Source: Quadrisphaera sp. INWT6
GTDB taxonomy: Bacteria; Actinomycetota; Actinomycetes; Actinomycetales; Quadrisphaeraceae
Length of the DNA stretch: 64,000 nucleotides
Assembly (NCBI RefSeq): GCF_015390235.1
Contig: NZ_VUOH01000002.1
Coordinates: 806,001-870,000 of the forward strand
Direction of reading: 5' to 3'
Position numbers and translations under genes: made by a program. Under the pieces are notes generated by a model that worked only from the letters and a program-made list of their open reading frames with translations, did not search any database and was not told where the DNA came from. Shown here in pieces: positions 1 to 8,644 of the stretch (within the stretch, counting starts at the first letter, position 1; each line of letters opens with the position of its first letter).

Positions 1-38
1 GAGGCTAGTCGCCGGCGCGGCCGCGCCCGGACAGCACG

Positions 39-70
39 AGACCCGCACCGCGAGCTCGCGGTGCGGGTCT
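39..70 (-). terminator. Perfect palindrome downstream of the bS22 gene
   Basis: Two 16-nt arms are exact reverse complements around a central GAGCTC, so the transcript can fold into a long GC-rich hairpin. It begins 13 nt after the bS22 stop codon. There is no obvious U-tract, as is common in actinobacteria. The function as a terminator is inferred from position and symmetry. Confidence 0.75.
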
Positions 71-83
71 GCAGCTGGGGCGC

Positions 84-182
84 CTACTTCTTGTTGCGGC
101 GCTGGTGACGCGTCTTGCGCAGCAGCTTGCGGTGCTTCTTCTTGGCCATCCGCTTGCGGCGCTTCTTGATGACAGAACCCAT
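84..182 (-). CDS. Small ribosomal subunit protein bS22 (AURKAIP1/COX24 domain), 32 aa
   Basis: The reading frame encodes [19 protein letters not shown] followed by 13 more mainly basic residues, ending in NKK and a TAG stop. This tiny, extremely basic protein matches the actinobacterial AURKAIP1/COX24 family, shown in mycobacteria to be an extra 30S subunit protein (bS22). A GAGGGA ribosome-binding sequence lies a few bases upstream of the ATG. It follows the HTH gene on the same strand, the same pairing as Rv0500A-Rv0500B in Mycobacterium tuberculosis. It is well supported despite its size because sequence, neighbour and terminator all agree. Confidence 0.93.
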   Translation of the reverse strand: MGSVIKKRRKRMAKKKHRKLLRKTRHQRRNKK

Positions 183-286
183 CGTCCCTCAGATCCCTCG
201 GGGCAGCGGTGCGCGCTGCCGGCTGGTGCTCCTGGCGCCCAGACTACCGACCACCGGCCGGGTGAGCACCCACCGCCGGCAGGGGG

Positions 287-493
287 TCACATCGCCTCGG
301 TCTCCACGAAGGAGTGGGCCAGGTACTGGTCGACGGCCGTCTCCGGGACCCGGAACGAGCGGCCCACGCGCACGGCGGGCATCTCCCCCGAGTGCACGAG
401 GCGGTACACCGTCATCTTCGACACGCGCATCATCGTGGCCACCTCGGCCACGGTGAGGAAGCGCACACCGCTGAAGTCGCGGTCCATCGCCAT
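287..493 (-). CDS. Small helix-turn-helix DNA-binding protein (BldC/excisionase-like), 68 aa
   Basis: A single winged-helix domain of the MerR/excisionase type fills the protein: LTVAEVATMMRVSKMTVYRL is the helix-turn-helix (about residues 13-32) and VGRSFRVPETAVDQYL is the wing and following helix. I chose the ATG at 493 because a perfect AGGAGG lies a few bases upstream; in-frame codons further upstream have no such site. Actinobacterial relatives include BldC and the conserved HTH protein encoded beside bS22. It probably binds DNA as a small transcription factor, but its targets cannot be read from the sequence. An inverted repeat upstream (559-593) could be autoregulatory. Confidence 0.88.
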   Translation of the reverse strand: MAMDRDFSGVRFLTVAEVATMMRVSKMTVYRLVHSGEMPAVRVGRSFRVPETAVDQYLAHSFVETEAM

Positions 494-540
494 CGTTCCT
501 CCTGGTCTGGCGGTGGCCCTCTGCGGGCCCCTGCACACTG

Positions 541-593
541 ACAGTAGTGGCACGTGTGACGGTTGGGGAAGTCGTTGCGCGAGTTACAACCGT
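541..593 (-). promoter_or_regulatory. Putative promoter and inverted repeat upstream of the HTH gene
   Basis: On the minus strand a TACTGT hexamer (546-541) is a plausible -10 element, giving a leader of about 40 nt before the HTH start. Upstream of it are matching arms ACGGTTG (559-565) and CAACCGT (587-593), separated by 21 nt, which could be an operator. The rest of 494-762 holds only a 9-bp inverted repeat (630-638 with 680-688) that could terminate the acuC transcript. Confidence 0.35.
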
Positions 594-762
594 GTGAGAT
601 GCCCGAGCGGCTCTCGCGGGGCCTCCCCGGGCTCCCACTGTGACCCCGCCGGAGCACCCGCGCAGGGACTCCGCTGCAGGTGGGAGCCGTGTCGCGGCGT
701 GTCTCGGCGGCGCGCCGGACGGCCCCCGGGCCGACCGCGACCCAGCGGCCGGCGGGTGGGGC

Positions 763-1944
763 TCAGTCGAACCAGGGGTCCAGGCCGTGGTTCGGGAAGA
801 CCGCCCGCCGGGTGGCCAGCACCGCGCGGTCGAGGGGGTCGGAGGGGTCGGCCCCGGCCTCCCACGGGGTGTACCAGGCGTCGGCGCCGTCGGTCATGGA
901 CAGCGGGGCGTCCCAGCCCTGCGCCTCCACGTGCTCCCGCCACGAGGCCGGCACCGGCGTCGCCGGGGGCACGGGGGCGTGGGCGGCGATGCCCAGCAGG
1001 TGCGACCAGACCCGCGGTACGACGTCGACGACGTCGTAGCCGCCACCACCGGTCGCGACCCAGCGCCCCCCGCAGACCTCGTGGGCGAGCTCGTGCAGCG
1101 ACCGCGCCGCGGCGCGCTGCGCGTCCACGCTCACCGAGAGGTTGGCCAGCGGGTCCTGGGCGTGGGCGTCGGCGCCGTGCTGGGTCACGATGACGTCGGG
1201 CCGGAAGCTGCGCACCAGGGGGTGCGCCACGGCGTGGAGCGCCCGCAGCCACCCGGCGTCGGCCGTCCCGGCGGGCAGGGCGACGTTGACGGCGCTGCCC
1301 TCGGCGCCGGGGCCCCCGGTCTCCTCCGGCCACCCGGTGCCCGGGAAGAGCGTGCGCCCCGACTCGTGCAGCGAGATGGTCATGACGCGCGGGTCGTCCC
1401 AGAACGCCACCTCCACGCCGTCGCCGTGGTGGACGTCGAGGTCGATGTAGACCACGCGCTGGGCCCCGCGGGCGAGCAGGTGGCGGATGGCGACGACGAG
1501 GTCGTTGTAGATGCAGAACCCCGCGGCGCGGTCGGGCATCGCGTGGTGCATGCCGCCGCTGACGTTGACGGCGTGCTCGGCCTCGCCGGACCACACCGCC
1601 TCGGCGCAGTCGGTGCTCGCGGCCGCGAAGCGCGCCGAGGTCTCGTGCATGCCGGCGAAGACCGGGTCGTCGTCGGTGCCGAGGCCGTGGGCGAGGTCGA
1701 CCCGGCGCGGGTCGGCCGAGACCCGCCGCACGGCGGCGACGTAGGCCGGGTCGTGGGCCGTGAGCAGCAGCTCGTCCGGTGCCACGCGCGACCCGACGAC
1801 GCGCACGCCGGGCGCCGACAGCAGGCCGAGGTCGCGGGCGAGGCGCGCCGTCAGGTCGAGCCGGAGGGGCGCCATGGGGTGGCCGGGGCCGAAGTCGTGC
1901 GCCGAGAGCGCGTCGTCCCACACCACGAACGCGCCACCGGTCAC
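763..1944 (-). CDS. acuC: AcuC-type histone deacetylase family protein
   Basis: This 393-aa protein belongs to the zinc-dependent deacetylase superfamily (acetoin utilization protein AcuC branch, which in Bacillus deacetylates acetyl-CoA synthetase). The catalytic features are present: the histidine pair in GMHHAM (about 133-134), the zinc-binding run DLDVHHGDG (Asp168/170, His172), the Asp of QHGADAH (about 259) and the GGGGYD glycine loop near the C-terminus. Length matches the family. The GTG start at 1944 has TAGCGT (1956-1951) ending 6 nt upstream, the leaderless pattern seen repeatedly in this window. The TIM-barrel gene lies just upstream on the same strand. The substrate here is unknown; reversing protein lysine acetylation is the family role. 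Confidence 0.9.
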   Translation of the reverse strand: MTGGAFVVWDDALSAHDFGPGHPMAPLRLDLTARLARDLGLLSAPGVRVVGSRVAPDELLLTAHDPAYVAAVRRVSADPRRVDLAHGLGTDDDPVFAGMHETSARFAAASTDCAEAVWSGEAEHAVNVSGGMHHAMPDRAAGFCIYNDLVVAIRHLLARGAQRVVYIDLDVHHGDGVEVAFWDDPRVMTISLHESGRTLFPGTGWPEETGGPGAEGSAVNVALPAGTADAGWLRALHAVAHPLVRSFRPDVIVTQHGADAHAQDPLANLSVSVDAQRAAARSLHELAHEVCGGRWVATGGGGYDVVDVVPRVWSHLLGIAAHAPVPPATPVPASWREHVEAQGWDAPLSMTDGADAWYTPWEAGADPSDPLDRAVLATRRAVFPNHGLDPWFD

Positions 1945-1971
1945 TCCTGCACGCTAGCGGCGCCCCGGCGG

Positions 1972-2763
1972 TCAGGCGGGCGCGGGGACCTCGAGGTGCC
2001 GGCGGGCGAAGGCCAGGGCGCTCGCGAGCGCCGCGCGGCGCTCGTCGGGACCGCGGCTGGTGCGGGTGGTGACCTCGACGCACGCGTCGCCCTGCCACCC
2101 CGTGGCGGCGAGGTGGGCGAGCAGCTCGGCGACCGGCTGCGACCCCTCGCCGGGGAGCAGGTGCTCGTCCTTCGGGGAGCCGTTGCCGTCGGTGAGGTGC
2201 AGGTGCCTCAGGCGGTCGCCCATGCGCTGCGCCATCTCGAGGCAGCTGGTCCCGGCCGTGGCGGCGTGGGAGACGTCGAGCAGCAGCGCGTCGTAGTCGC
2301 GGTCGCACGGGTCCCAGCTGGGGAGGTAGGCGGCGAACTCCCGCCCGCCGGCGCGCCACGGGTACATGTTCTCGACCACAAGGGTCACGTCCTCGGCCTG
2401 GGCGATGCGCCGCACCCCGGCCTCGAAGCCGGTGGCGTACTCCTTCTGCCACCGGAAGGGCGGGTGGACGACGACGGTGCCGGCCCCCAGCCCCTTCGCC
2501 ATGCGCGCGGCGCGCTCGACCTTGGCCCAGGGGTCGCGGCCCCACACGCGCTGGGTGAGCAGCAGGGTGGGTGCGTGGACCGAGGTGACCGGCACGCCGA
2601 AGTGGTCGGAGAGCTCGGCGATCGCGTCCTCGTCCTGGCTGACCGGGTCGGTCCAGACCATGACCTCGACGCCGTCGTACCCGAGGCGGGCGGCCATCTC
2701 GAACGCGTCGGCAGCCCCCTGGGGGTACACCGAGGCCGTCGAGAGGGTCACGGCGACAGGCAC
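1972..2763 (-). CDS. Sugar phosphate isomerase/epimerase-like TIM-barrel protein
   Basis: A 263-aa single-domain TIM barrel of the AP-endonuclease-2/xylose isomerase-like family (the IolE/IolI fold). Recognisable strands carry metal-ligand-type residues: ENMYPW (Glu on strand 5), DVSHA, and HLHLTDGNG with two histidines, then GEGSQ and CVEVTT near the end. The closest well-known context homologue is Rv0498, which sits in the same place relative to the bS22/HTH pair. A minus-strand TAGGGT (2775-2770) ends 6 nt before the GTG start, so it is likely leaderless. The substrate is unknown. The gap before acuC is only 27 nt, so the two may be co-transcribed although acuC has its own -10. Confidence 0.82.
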   Translation of the reverse strand: MPVAVTLSTASVYPQGAADAFEMAARLGYDGVEVMVWTDPVSQDEDAIAELSDHFGVPVTSVHAPTLLLTQRVWGRDPWAKVERAARMAKGLGAGTVVVHPPFRWQKEYATGFEAGVRRIAQAEDVTLVVENMYPWRAGGREFAAYLPSWDPCDRDYDALLLDVSHAATAGTSCLEMAQRMGDRLRHLHLTDGNGSPKDEHLLPGEGSQPVAELLAHLAATGWQGDACVEVTTRTSRGPDERRAALASALAFARRHLEVPAPA

Positions 2764-2838
2764 GCGATCACCCTACGGTCGGGGCGCGCACCCCACCCGG
2801 TGGACCGGCCCCGGCGCCGGTGACGGGCTCCCGAGGAG

Positions 2839-2895
2839 CGATCACGGACTTCCGGTGCCGTCGCCCCAGGAGCTGTCGCTGGAGCCCCGTGATCG
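2839..2895. repeat. Intergenic inverted repeat with GATC-containing arms
   Basis: The 234-bp gap 2764-2997 contains no gene. Its main structure is a 9-bp inverted repeat CGATCACGG (2839-2847) with CCGTGATCG (2887-2895). The arms resemble the outer arms of the hairpin at 58379-58421. It lies downstream of araA and may act in termination or be a small repeated palindrome. Confidence 0.4.
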
Positions 2896-2997
2896 ACGAG
2901 CGCCCGCGCCCGGACGTGGGGGCGCACCGGTCCCCGCCCGGGTCGACGGGCGGGGACCGGTGCGCGGTCTGGTGCGGCCCGGTGGGCCGCGGGCGGG

Positions 2998-4527
2998 TCA
3001 GACGCCGCGCTGAAGGACGCGGTAGGCGCTCTCCCAGCGCAGCTCGCGCTTGAAGGAGCGCGTCGTCGTCCCGCGGCCGATGATCGCCAGCTCGGTGCCG
3101 ACGACGTCGGCCAGGTCCTCGAGGACCTCCAGGCCGAACTGCGTGGACATCACCGTGTGGTGCGGGCCGCCGGCCTCGAGCCAGCACTCGGTGGAGGTGC
3201 GCCAGTCGGGCAGGGGCTCCCAGACGGCGCGGGCCACGGGCAGGTTGGGCAGGTCCTGCGGCGGGGTCACCACGCGCACCTCGTTGGCCACCAGGCGGAA
3301 GCGCTCGCCGAGGTCGGACCAGCCGACGATGACGGCGTCGCCCGGGTCGGCGGTGTGCACCATGCGGACCGGGTCCTCGCGGTCGCCGATCCCGAGCGGG
3401 TGCACCTCGATGCGCGGCGTGGAGGTGGTGATGGTCGGGCAGACCTCGAGCATGTGGGCGCCGAGGATGCGCTGCGGCTGACCCGGCGCGAGGTCGTAGG
3501 TGTAGTCCTCCATGAACGCCGTGCCACCGGGCAGGCCGGCGCCGGCCGCCTTGAGCACGCGCGTCAGGGCCGCGGTCTTCCAGTCGCCCTCGCCGGCGAA
3601 GCCGTAGCCGTCGCCCAGGAGGCGCTGCACGGCCAGGCCGGGCAGCTGGCGCAGGGTGCCGAGGTCCTCGAAGTTGGTGGTGAACGCCTCGGCGCCGTTG
3701 GCCTCGAGCACGCGGCGCAGCGCCACCTCGATCTTGGCGCCGTAGTGCAGGGAGTCGGCGCGCTCGGCGCCGGGCAGCAGCTCGGGGGCCACCTCGTAGC
3801 GGTCGGCGTACTCAGCCACCAGCGCGTCGGCCTCGGCGTCGGAGACCTGCAGGACGACGTCGGCCAGGGCGTTGACGCCCAGGGCCTCGACGTCGACGCC
3901 CCAGCGGATCTGGGCCTCGACCTTGTCGCCCTCGGTCACGGCGACGTTGCGCATGGTGTCGCCGAAGCGGACCAGCTTCAGCGAGCGCGCCACGGACGCG
4001 GCGACGGCCGCGCGGGCCCACTCCCCCACGCGCTGCTGCACGCCGGCGTCACCGGCGTAGCCGGCCACCGTGGTGCGGCTGGAGCGCAGGCGCGACAGGA
4101 CGTAGCCGAACTCCCGGTCGCCGTGGGCGGCCTGGTTGAGGTTCATGAAGTCCATGTCGATGGTCGCCCACGGCAGCGCCGGGTCGGCCTGGGTGTGCAG
4201 GTGCAGCAGCGGCTTGGACAGCACCGACAGGCCGGCGATCCACATCCGGGCCGGGCTGAAGGTGTGCATCCAGGTGATGACGCCGGCCACCGAGTCGTCG
4301 GCGCTGGCCTCGAGCATGACGCGGCGGATGGCGTCGGAGCTCTTCACCACGGGCTTCCAGACGACCTTCACGGGGACGACGTCCGCGCCGTCGAGCAGCG
4401 CCACCACGCGCTGGCTCTGCTCGGCCACCTGGGCGAGGGTCTCCTCGCCGTACAGGTCCTGGCTGCCGGTGAGGAACCAGACCTCGCGGGGGGAGAACGG
4501 GTCGAGCAGGGGTGACGTGTGGCTCAT
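2998..4527 (-). CDS. araA: L-arabinose isomerase
   Basis: The enzyme converts L-arabinose to L-ribulose in the cytoplasm. The 509-aa length matches AraA (about 500). The signature [12 protein letters not shown] is at about 86-97. Residues equivalent to the E. coli metal and catalytic set are present: Glu313 in AGEGDWK, Glu340 in FMEDYTYDL, His358 in GAHMLE and His457 in GGPHHT. The ATG at 4527 starts [11 protein letters not shown]; an upstream in-frame extension lacks family similarity. It follows araD by 59 nt on the same strand, so araD-araA form an operon behind the operator at 5334. No ribulokinase gene is adjacent. Confidence 0.96.
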   Translation of the reverse strand: MSHTSPLLDPFSPREVWFLTGSQDLYGEETLAQVAEQSQRVVALLDGADVVPVKVVWKPVVKSSDAIRRVMLEASADDSVAGVITWMHTFSPARMWIAGLSVLSKPLLHLHTQADPALPWATIDMDFMNLNQAAHGDREFGYVLSRLRSSRTTVAGYAGDAGVQQRVGEWARAAVAASVARSLKLVRFGDTMRNVAVTEGDKVEAQIRWGVDVEALGVNALADVVLQVSDAEADALVAEYADRYEVAPELLPGAERADSLHYGAKIEVALRRVLEANGAEAFTTNFEDLGTLRQLPGLAVQRLLGDGYGFAGEGDWKTAALTRVLKAAGAGLPGGTAFMEDYTYDLAPGQPQRILGAHMLEVCPTITTSTPRIEVHPLGIGDREDPVRMVHTADPGDAVIVGWSDLGERFRLVANEVRVVTPPQDLPNLPVARAVWEPLPDWRTSTECWLEAGGPHHTVMSTQFGLEVLEDLADVVGTELAIIGRGTTTRSFKRELRWESAYRVLQRGV

Positions 4528-4586
4528 GGGTGCGTGGTCAGCCTTCCGTGGGGTGTCGCGCTCGTGCTGGGGCCGCGTCGTCGCGG

Positions 4587-5282
4587 TCAGCGCTGGCCGT
4601 AGACGTTCTGGTAGCGGTTGAAGAGCCTGTCGACGGCGTCCTGCGGGAGGGGCAGGGGCTCGCCGTGCTGGCGGGAGAGGTGGACCGTGCGCGCGACGTC
4701 CTCCGTCATGACGGCGGCCTTGACCGCCGAGCGCGCGTCCTTCCCGATGGTGAAGACGCCGTGGTTCTGCATCAGGACGGCGGGGCTGCGCGAGCCCTCG
4801 AGCGTCGCGACGACGCCGCGGCCGATGGAGTCGTCGCCGATGATCGCGAACGGGCCCACGGGGATCGGGCCGCCGAACTCGTCGGCCATGGCCGTGAGCA
4901 CGCACGGGATGGACTCCCCGCGCGCCGCCCACGCCGTGGCGTAGGGGCTGTGCGTGTGCACCTGGCCGCCGACGTCGGACCGGGAGCGGTAGACGAAGGC
5001 GTGGGCGGCGGTGTCGGAGCTGGGGCCGTGCTCGCCGTCGACCAGGTTGCCGTCGAGGTCGCACACGACGACGCCGCGCCAGTCGAGGGTCTCGTAGTCG
5101 ACGCCGGAGGCCTTGATGACGAACAGGTCCTCACCGGGGACGCGCGCCGAGACGTTGCCGGCGGTCCAGGTGACCAGCTGGTAGCGGACCAGGTGGCCGT
5201 GCAGGGCGGCCACCTCCTCGCGCAGGCGGCGGTGGGTGCCGCGCTCGCCGCGGGCCGGGACGCCGGGGGCGGTGGTGCTCAT
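4587..5282 (-). CDS. araD: L-ribulose-5-phosphate 4-epimerase
   Basis: A class II aldolase-fold epimerase of 231 aa that converts L-ribulose 5-phosphate to D-xylulose 5-phosphate. Zinc ligands are visible in [13 protein letters not shown] (about 96-108) and the later His of [20 protein letters not shown] and [11 protein letters not shown] are the substrate phosphate-binding segments. The ATG at 5282 is preceded by AGGAGG at good spacing, which decides the start over an in-frame ATG 12 codons upstream. It is the first gene of the araD-araA unit. A LacI-type operator lies about 50 bp upstream. FucA is a paralogous alternative, but linkage to araA makes AraD the better call. Confidence 0.95.
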   Translation of the reverse strand: MSTTAPGVPARGERGTHRRLREEVAALHGHLVRYQLVTWTAGNVSARVPGEDLFVIKASGVDYETLDWRGVVVCDLDGNLVDGEHGPSSDTAAHAFVYRSRSDVGGQVHTHSPYATAWAARGESIPCVLTAMADEFGGPIPVGPFAIIGDDSIGRGVVATLEGSRSPAVLMQNHGVFTIGKDARSAVKAAVMTEDVARTVHLSRQHGEPLPLPQDAVDRLFNRYQNVYGQR

Positions 5283-5333
5283 CGGTCTCCTCCTGGGGGC
5301 GGCCCGCACGGAGGACACCGGCGGCCGCAGCCA

Positions 5334-5349
5334 GTGTGAGCGCTCACAC
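5334..5349. promoter_or_regulatory. LacI-family operator upstream of araD-araA
   Basis: GTGTGAGCGCTCACAC is a perfect 16-bp palindrome with the central CG typical of LacI/GalR-family operators. It lies between the LacI-family gene (5412-6431) and the araD start (5282), in the promoter region of the araDA operon. The simplest reading is repression of araDA by the neighbouring regulator until an arabinose-derived inducer appears. Confidence 0.8.
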
Positions 5350-5375
5350 GGAACGGGGTCAACCCGCCCCGCCCC

Positions 5376-5419
5376 CGATCAGCGGTCGGTCAGCCGTCGG
5401 TCAGCGCCCGGTCAGCGGC
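5376..5419. repeat. Four tandem 11-bp units over the 3' end of the LacI gene
   Basis: Units starting at 5376, 5387, 5398 and 5409 share the core CGRTCAGC with an exact 11-bp period. The LacI-family stop codon (5412-5414) is inside the fourth unit. A comparable four-unit 11-bp array sits at the 3' end of dacB. Confidence 0.7.
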
Positions 5420-6431
5420 GCGGCGGCGGGCCCGTGCTGAGGCGCACCACGAGCGACGGCTCGACGCGCTGCACGTCGGGCTCCTCGCCGCGCAGCCGTG
5501 CGAGCAGCACGTCCAGGCAGCGGCGGCCCAGCGCGTCGAAGTCCTGGCGCACGGTCGTCAGCGGCGGGACCAGGTACGGCGCCTCCGGGACGTCGTCGAA
5601 CCCCACCACGCTGACGTCGCCGGGCACCGCGAGGCCCCGCTGCCAGAGCGCGCCCAGGAGGCCGATGGCGGCCTGGTCGTTGCCCGTGAGGACGGCCGTC
5701 GCGCCGTCGTCGACCAGCTGCTGCGCGGCGCGGTGGCCCGACGAGGCGGACCAGTCGCCCGGCACCGGCTCGGGCACGCGCGCACCGGACTCCTCGAGCT
5801 CGGCGCGCCAGCCCGCCTCCCGCGAGCGCGCCTCCAGCCAGTCGCTGGGGCCGGTCAGGTGGTGCACCGTCTCGTGCCCCAGGTCGAGCAGGTGGCGCAC
5901 GGCCAGGCGCGCCCCCCGCTCCTGGTCGACGCTCGCCGAGGGCAGCGCCCCGCCGACCGCGGCGTCCAGCGGGGCCTCGAGGGTCACCACGGGCACCGAC
6001 GCCTCGAGCGCCTCGAGGGCGGCGACGGCGGCGTCGTCGGGGGCGATGACGACGAGGCCGTCGACGCCCAGGTCGCGCAGGTTGTCGACGGCGGCCCGCA
6101 CCGCGGCGCGGTCGACGTCGGGCAGGAGCACCACGGAGGTGGCGTACCCGGCGGCCCGCGCCGCGGCCTCCAGGCCGTGCAGCGCGCTCGTGGGGCCGAA
6201 CTCCGCGGTGCTGACGCCCACGACGCCCACCGTGCGGCTCGACCGGGTCACCAGGGCGCGCGCCGCCGTGTTGACGCGGTAGCCCAGGTCGGCGATGGCC
6301 GCCTCGACGCGCTCTCGGGTGTCGGAGCGCACGGCGTGGTGGCCGTTGACCACGCGCGAGACGGTCTGCAGCGACACCCCCGCGCGCGCGGCGACGTCGG
6401 CCATGACCGGCGGCCTCGCCGACTCGTGCAC
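5412..6431 (-). CDS. LacI-family transcriptional regulator (probable arabinose repressor)
   Basis: The N-terminal helix-turn-helix reads MADVAARAGVSLQTVSRVVN with the hinge helix AARALVTRSS, followed by a periplasmic-binding-protein-like sensor domain (VGVVGVSTAEFGP onward; late motif GDVSVVGFDDVPEAPYL). The GTG at 6431 is chosen because GGAGG lies 5 nt upstream and gives a family-typical 339 aa; the internal ATG at 6404 would start at the helix-turn-helix itself. It is transcribed toward araD-araA, and a perfect LacI operator lies between them. A related operator precedes the sugar ABC transporter at 15912. Arabinose as the effector is inferred from context. Confidence 0.92.
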   Translation of the reverse strand: MHESARPPVMADVAARAGVSLQTVSRVVNGHHAVRSDTRERVEAAIADLGYRVNTAARALVTRSSRTVGVVGVSTAEFGPTSALHGLEAAARAAGYATSVVLLPDVDRAAVRAAVDNLRDLGVDGLVVIAPDDAAVAALEALEASVPVVTLEAPLDAAVGGALPSASVDQERGARLAVRHLLDLGHETVHHLTGPSDWLEARSREAGWRAELEESGARVPEPVPGDWSASSGHRAAQQLVDDGATAVLTGNDQAAIGLLGALWQRGLAVPGDVSVVGFDDVPEAPYLVPPLTTVRQDFDALGRRCLDVLLARLRGEEPDVQRVEPSLVVRLSTGPPPRR

Positions 6432-6639
6432 CGCCACCTCCGCGCGTCCGCCGCCGCGGGAGCGCGGCGGCCGCCCCGCCGGGGCTCGGAGCCCGATCGT
6501 AGGCGCGCCGGCGGCGCCGGCACGCCCCTCGCGGCGCGGTCCACCCGAGCGGCCCCGGGGCGCGGCGGCGCGCCCCGGCCCGGCGGGCGCCGAGCGTGGG
6601 GGCTGGCGCCGGGAGGCGCCGACGAGCACAGTGTGCGCC

Positions 6640-7020
6640 ATGACCAGCACGTCGCCGCGCGCCACCGAGCGCCACAGCCCACCCGACCGCGGCCCCATCC
6701 GCAAGGTCGTGCTCAACCCCGCGTCCGTCGCCCTGTTCCTGCTCTTCCTGGGCGGCACGGTGCTCGCCACCGTCGTCCCGGCCACCATCGCGCCCCCCGG
6801 TGACATCGACGGCGCCACGCTCGACGCCGCCTGGCAGGCCTTCGGCATCTCCGTCGCGGGGCTGCTGATCATGGCCGTCGCGTCGGGCTTCCTGTACGCG
6901 CGCACCAAGGAGATCGCGATGCTCATCCTCGCGATCGCCCCGACCACGGCCGGCTTCGTCGGCGCCGTGGTGCTGCTCGCCATGCACGGCTTCGCCGCGG
7001 CGTACCCCGAGGCGCGCTGA
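6640..7020 (+). CDS. Small integral membrane protein, unknown function
   Basis: A 126-aa protein with a short polar N-terminus (about 25 residues) and three predicted membrane helices: around ASVALFLLFLGGTVLATVV, FGISVAGLLIMAVASGFLY and MLILAIAPTTAGFVGAVVLL. I do not recognise the family. CACAGT ends 7 nt before the ATG, which fits a leaderless start, and there is no Shine-Dalgarno. It stands alone between the divergently transcribed LacI gene and radA. The 208 bp before it (6432-6639) contain no other gene that I can support. Confidence 0.7.
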   Translation: MTSTSPRATERHSPPDRGPIRKVVLNPASVALFLLFLGGTVLATVVPATIAPPGDIDGATLDAAWQAFGISVAGLLIMAVASGFLYARTKEIAMLILAIAPTTAGFVGAVVLLAMHGFAAAYPEAR

Positions 7021-7116
7021 CGCCCTCGCACCGCCCGCTCGACGCCCCGTCCCGCCGCTGCGCCCTCCCGGCGCAGGTGGGGCGGGGCGTCGGTGCTCCC
7101 GCCTAGCGTCGTCCCC

Positions 7117-8550
7117 GTGAGCACCAGGTCCTCCTCCCGCGCCGCCCGCACCGAGCACCGGTGCACCGAGTGCGGGTGGTCCACCCCCCGGTGGGTCGGC
7201 CGCTGCGGGCAGTGCCAGGCCTGGGGCTCCCTCACCGAGGCGGCCGCGGGCGGGCCCGCCGCCACCGCGCACCGCTCCCTGGGCGTGCCGGCGCCCGCCG
7301 CTCCGCTGCGGCCGGCCCGCCGGGCCAGCGAGGTCGTCACCGGCGGCACCGTGCGCCGCACCCCCACGGGGCTGGCCGAGGTCGACAGGGTGGTCGGCGG
7401 GGGGCTCGTGCCGGGCCAGGTGCTGCTGCTCGCCGGGGAGCCCGGCGCCGGCAAGAGCACGCTGCTGCTGGCCGTCGCCGACGCCGTGGCCGCGGCGGCC
7501 GGTCCCGGCGCCGTCGTCCTCTACGTCTCCGCGGAGGAGTCCGTGGAGCAGATCGCCGTGCGCGCCCGACGGACCGGGGCGCGCTCCGAGGCGCTGCTGC
7601 TCGCCGACGACACCGACCTCGGCGCCGTCCTGGGCCACGTGGAGCAGCTGCGCACGTCGGGCGAGCACCTGGCGCTGCTGGTGGTCGACTCGGTCCAGAC
7701 CGTCTCCTCGGCGGAGGTGGAGGGCCGTCCCGGCGGGGTGTCCCAGGTGATGGCGGTCGCCAGCGCCCTGACGCGCCTGGCCAAGGAGCGGAGCCTCCCG
7801 GTGTGCCTCGTCGGGCAGGTCACCAAGGAGACGACGGTGGCCGGGCCCCGCTCGCTGGAGCACCTCGTCGACACGACCCTCACCCTCGAGGGAGACCGGC
7901 ACAGCACCCTGCGGCTCCTGCGGGCGGTCAAGAACCGCTACGGGCCGGCCGACGAGGTCGCCTGCTTCGAGCAGACCGACACGGGCCTGCGCGAGGTGCC
8001 CGACCCGAGCGCCCTGTTCCGCGGCACGCGCGACGCCCCCGTCCCCGGCACGTGCACCACGGTCACCGTCGAGGGGCGGCGCGCGCTGCTGGCCGAGGTG
8101 CAGGCCCTCGTCTCGCCGACGCAGGCGCCCGTGCCGCGCCGCGCCGTGTCCGGGCTCGACACGGCGCGCACGGCGATGCTCACGGCGGTCACCGAGCGGC
8201 ACGCCGGCGTCAAGCTGCACCAGCAGGAGCTCTACGCCGCGACCGTCGGCGGGATGCGCATCAACGACCCGGGCGCCGACCTCGCCGTCTGCCTGTCCAT
8301 CGCCTCCGCGGCGCGCCAGGTGCCGATGCCCGCCGACGTCGCCGCCGTCGGCGAGGTGACGCTCTCCGGCGACGTGCGCCCGGTGCCGGCGCTCGCCGCC
8401 CGCATCGCCGAGGCGGTGCGGCTCGGGCACACGCGCCTGCTGGTGCCCACCGGCACCGCCGAGCGGCTCGACGCGCGCACCCGCGCCGCGGCGCAGCTGG
8501 AGGAGGTCTCCTCCTTGAGCGAGGCCGCCGTCCGGGTGCTCCCGGCCTGA
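7117..8550 (+). CDS. radA: DNA repair ATPase RadA
   Basis: RadA (Sms) is a RecA-like helicase that promotes branch migration during recombinational repair. The N-terminal zinc finger is visible as CTECGW and CGQC (Cys16, 19, 30, 33), followed by Walker A AGEPGAGKST, the RadA-specific KNRYG motif (in VKNRYGPADE) and a C-terminal Lon-protease-like domain (GGMRINDPGADLAVCLS). The GTG at 7117 gives 477 aa; TAGCGT (7104-7109) ends exactly 7 nt before it, so I prefer this leaderless start to the in-frame codon at 7093. It is immediately upstream of disA, an arrangement conserved across Gram-positive bacteria. Confidence 0.96.
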   Translation: MSTRSSSRAARTEHRCTECGWSTPRWVGRCGQCQAWGSLTEAAAGGPAATAHRSLGVPAPAAPLRPARRASEVVTGGTVRRTPTGLAEVDRVVGGGLVPGQVLLLAGEPGAGKSTLLLAVADAVAAAAGPGAVVLYVSAEESVEQIAVRARRTGARSEALLLADDTDLGAVLGHVEQLRTSGEHLALLVVDSVQTVSSAEVEGRPGGVSQVMAVASALTRLAKERSLPVCLVGQVTKETTVAGPRSLEHLVDTTLTLEGDRHSTLRLLRAVKNRYGPADEVACFEQTDTGLREVPDPSALFRGTRDAPVPGTCTTVTVEGRRALLAEVQALVSPTQAPVPRRAVSGLDTARTAMLTAVTERHAGVKLHQQELYAATVGGMRINDPGADLAVCLSIASAARQVPMPADVAAVGEVTLSGDVRPVPALAARIAEAVRLGHTRLLVPTGTAERLDARTRAAAQLEEVSSLSEAAVRVLPA

Positions 8551-8644
8551 CCGCGCGCCCCCGAGCTCCCCCAGGCACCCCCAGGCAGCCCCGGGCGCCA
8601 CCCGCGGCCGGACCCACCCCCCGGGCCACCCCTAGACTCACCCC

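Noticed and set aside
584-2545. 653-aa open frame on the minus strand
   Set aside because: A different frame of acuC and the TIM-barrel gene; Arg/Pro/Gly-rich with no family features, while the real genes show clear motifs.
5401-8601. 1066-aa minus-strand frame spanning the LacI, membrane protein and radA genes
   Set aside because: Shadow frame crossing several well-supported genes; no recognisable protein.
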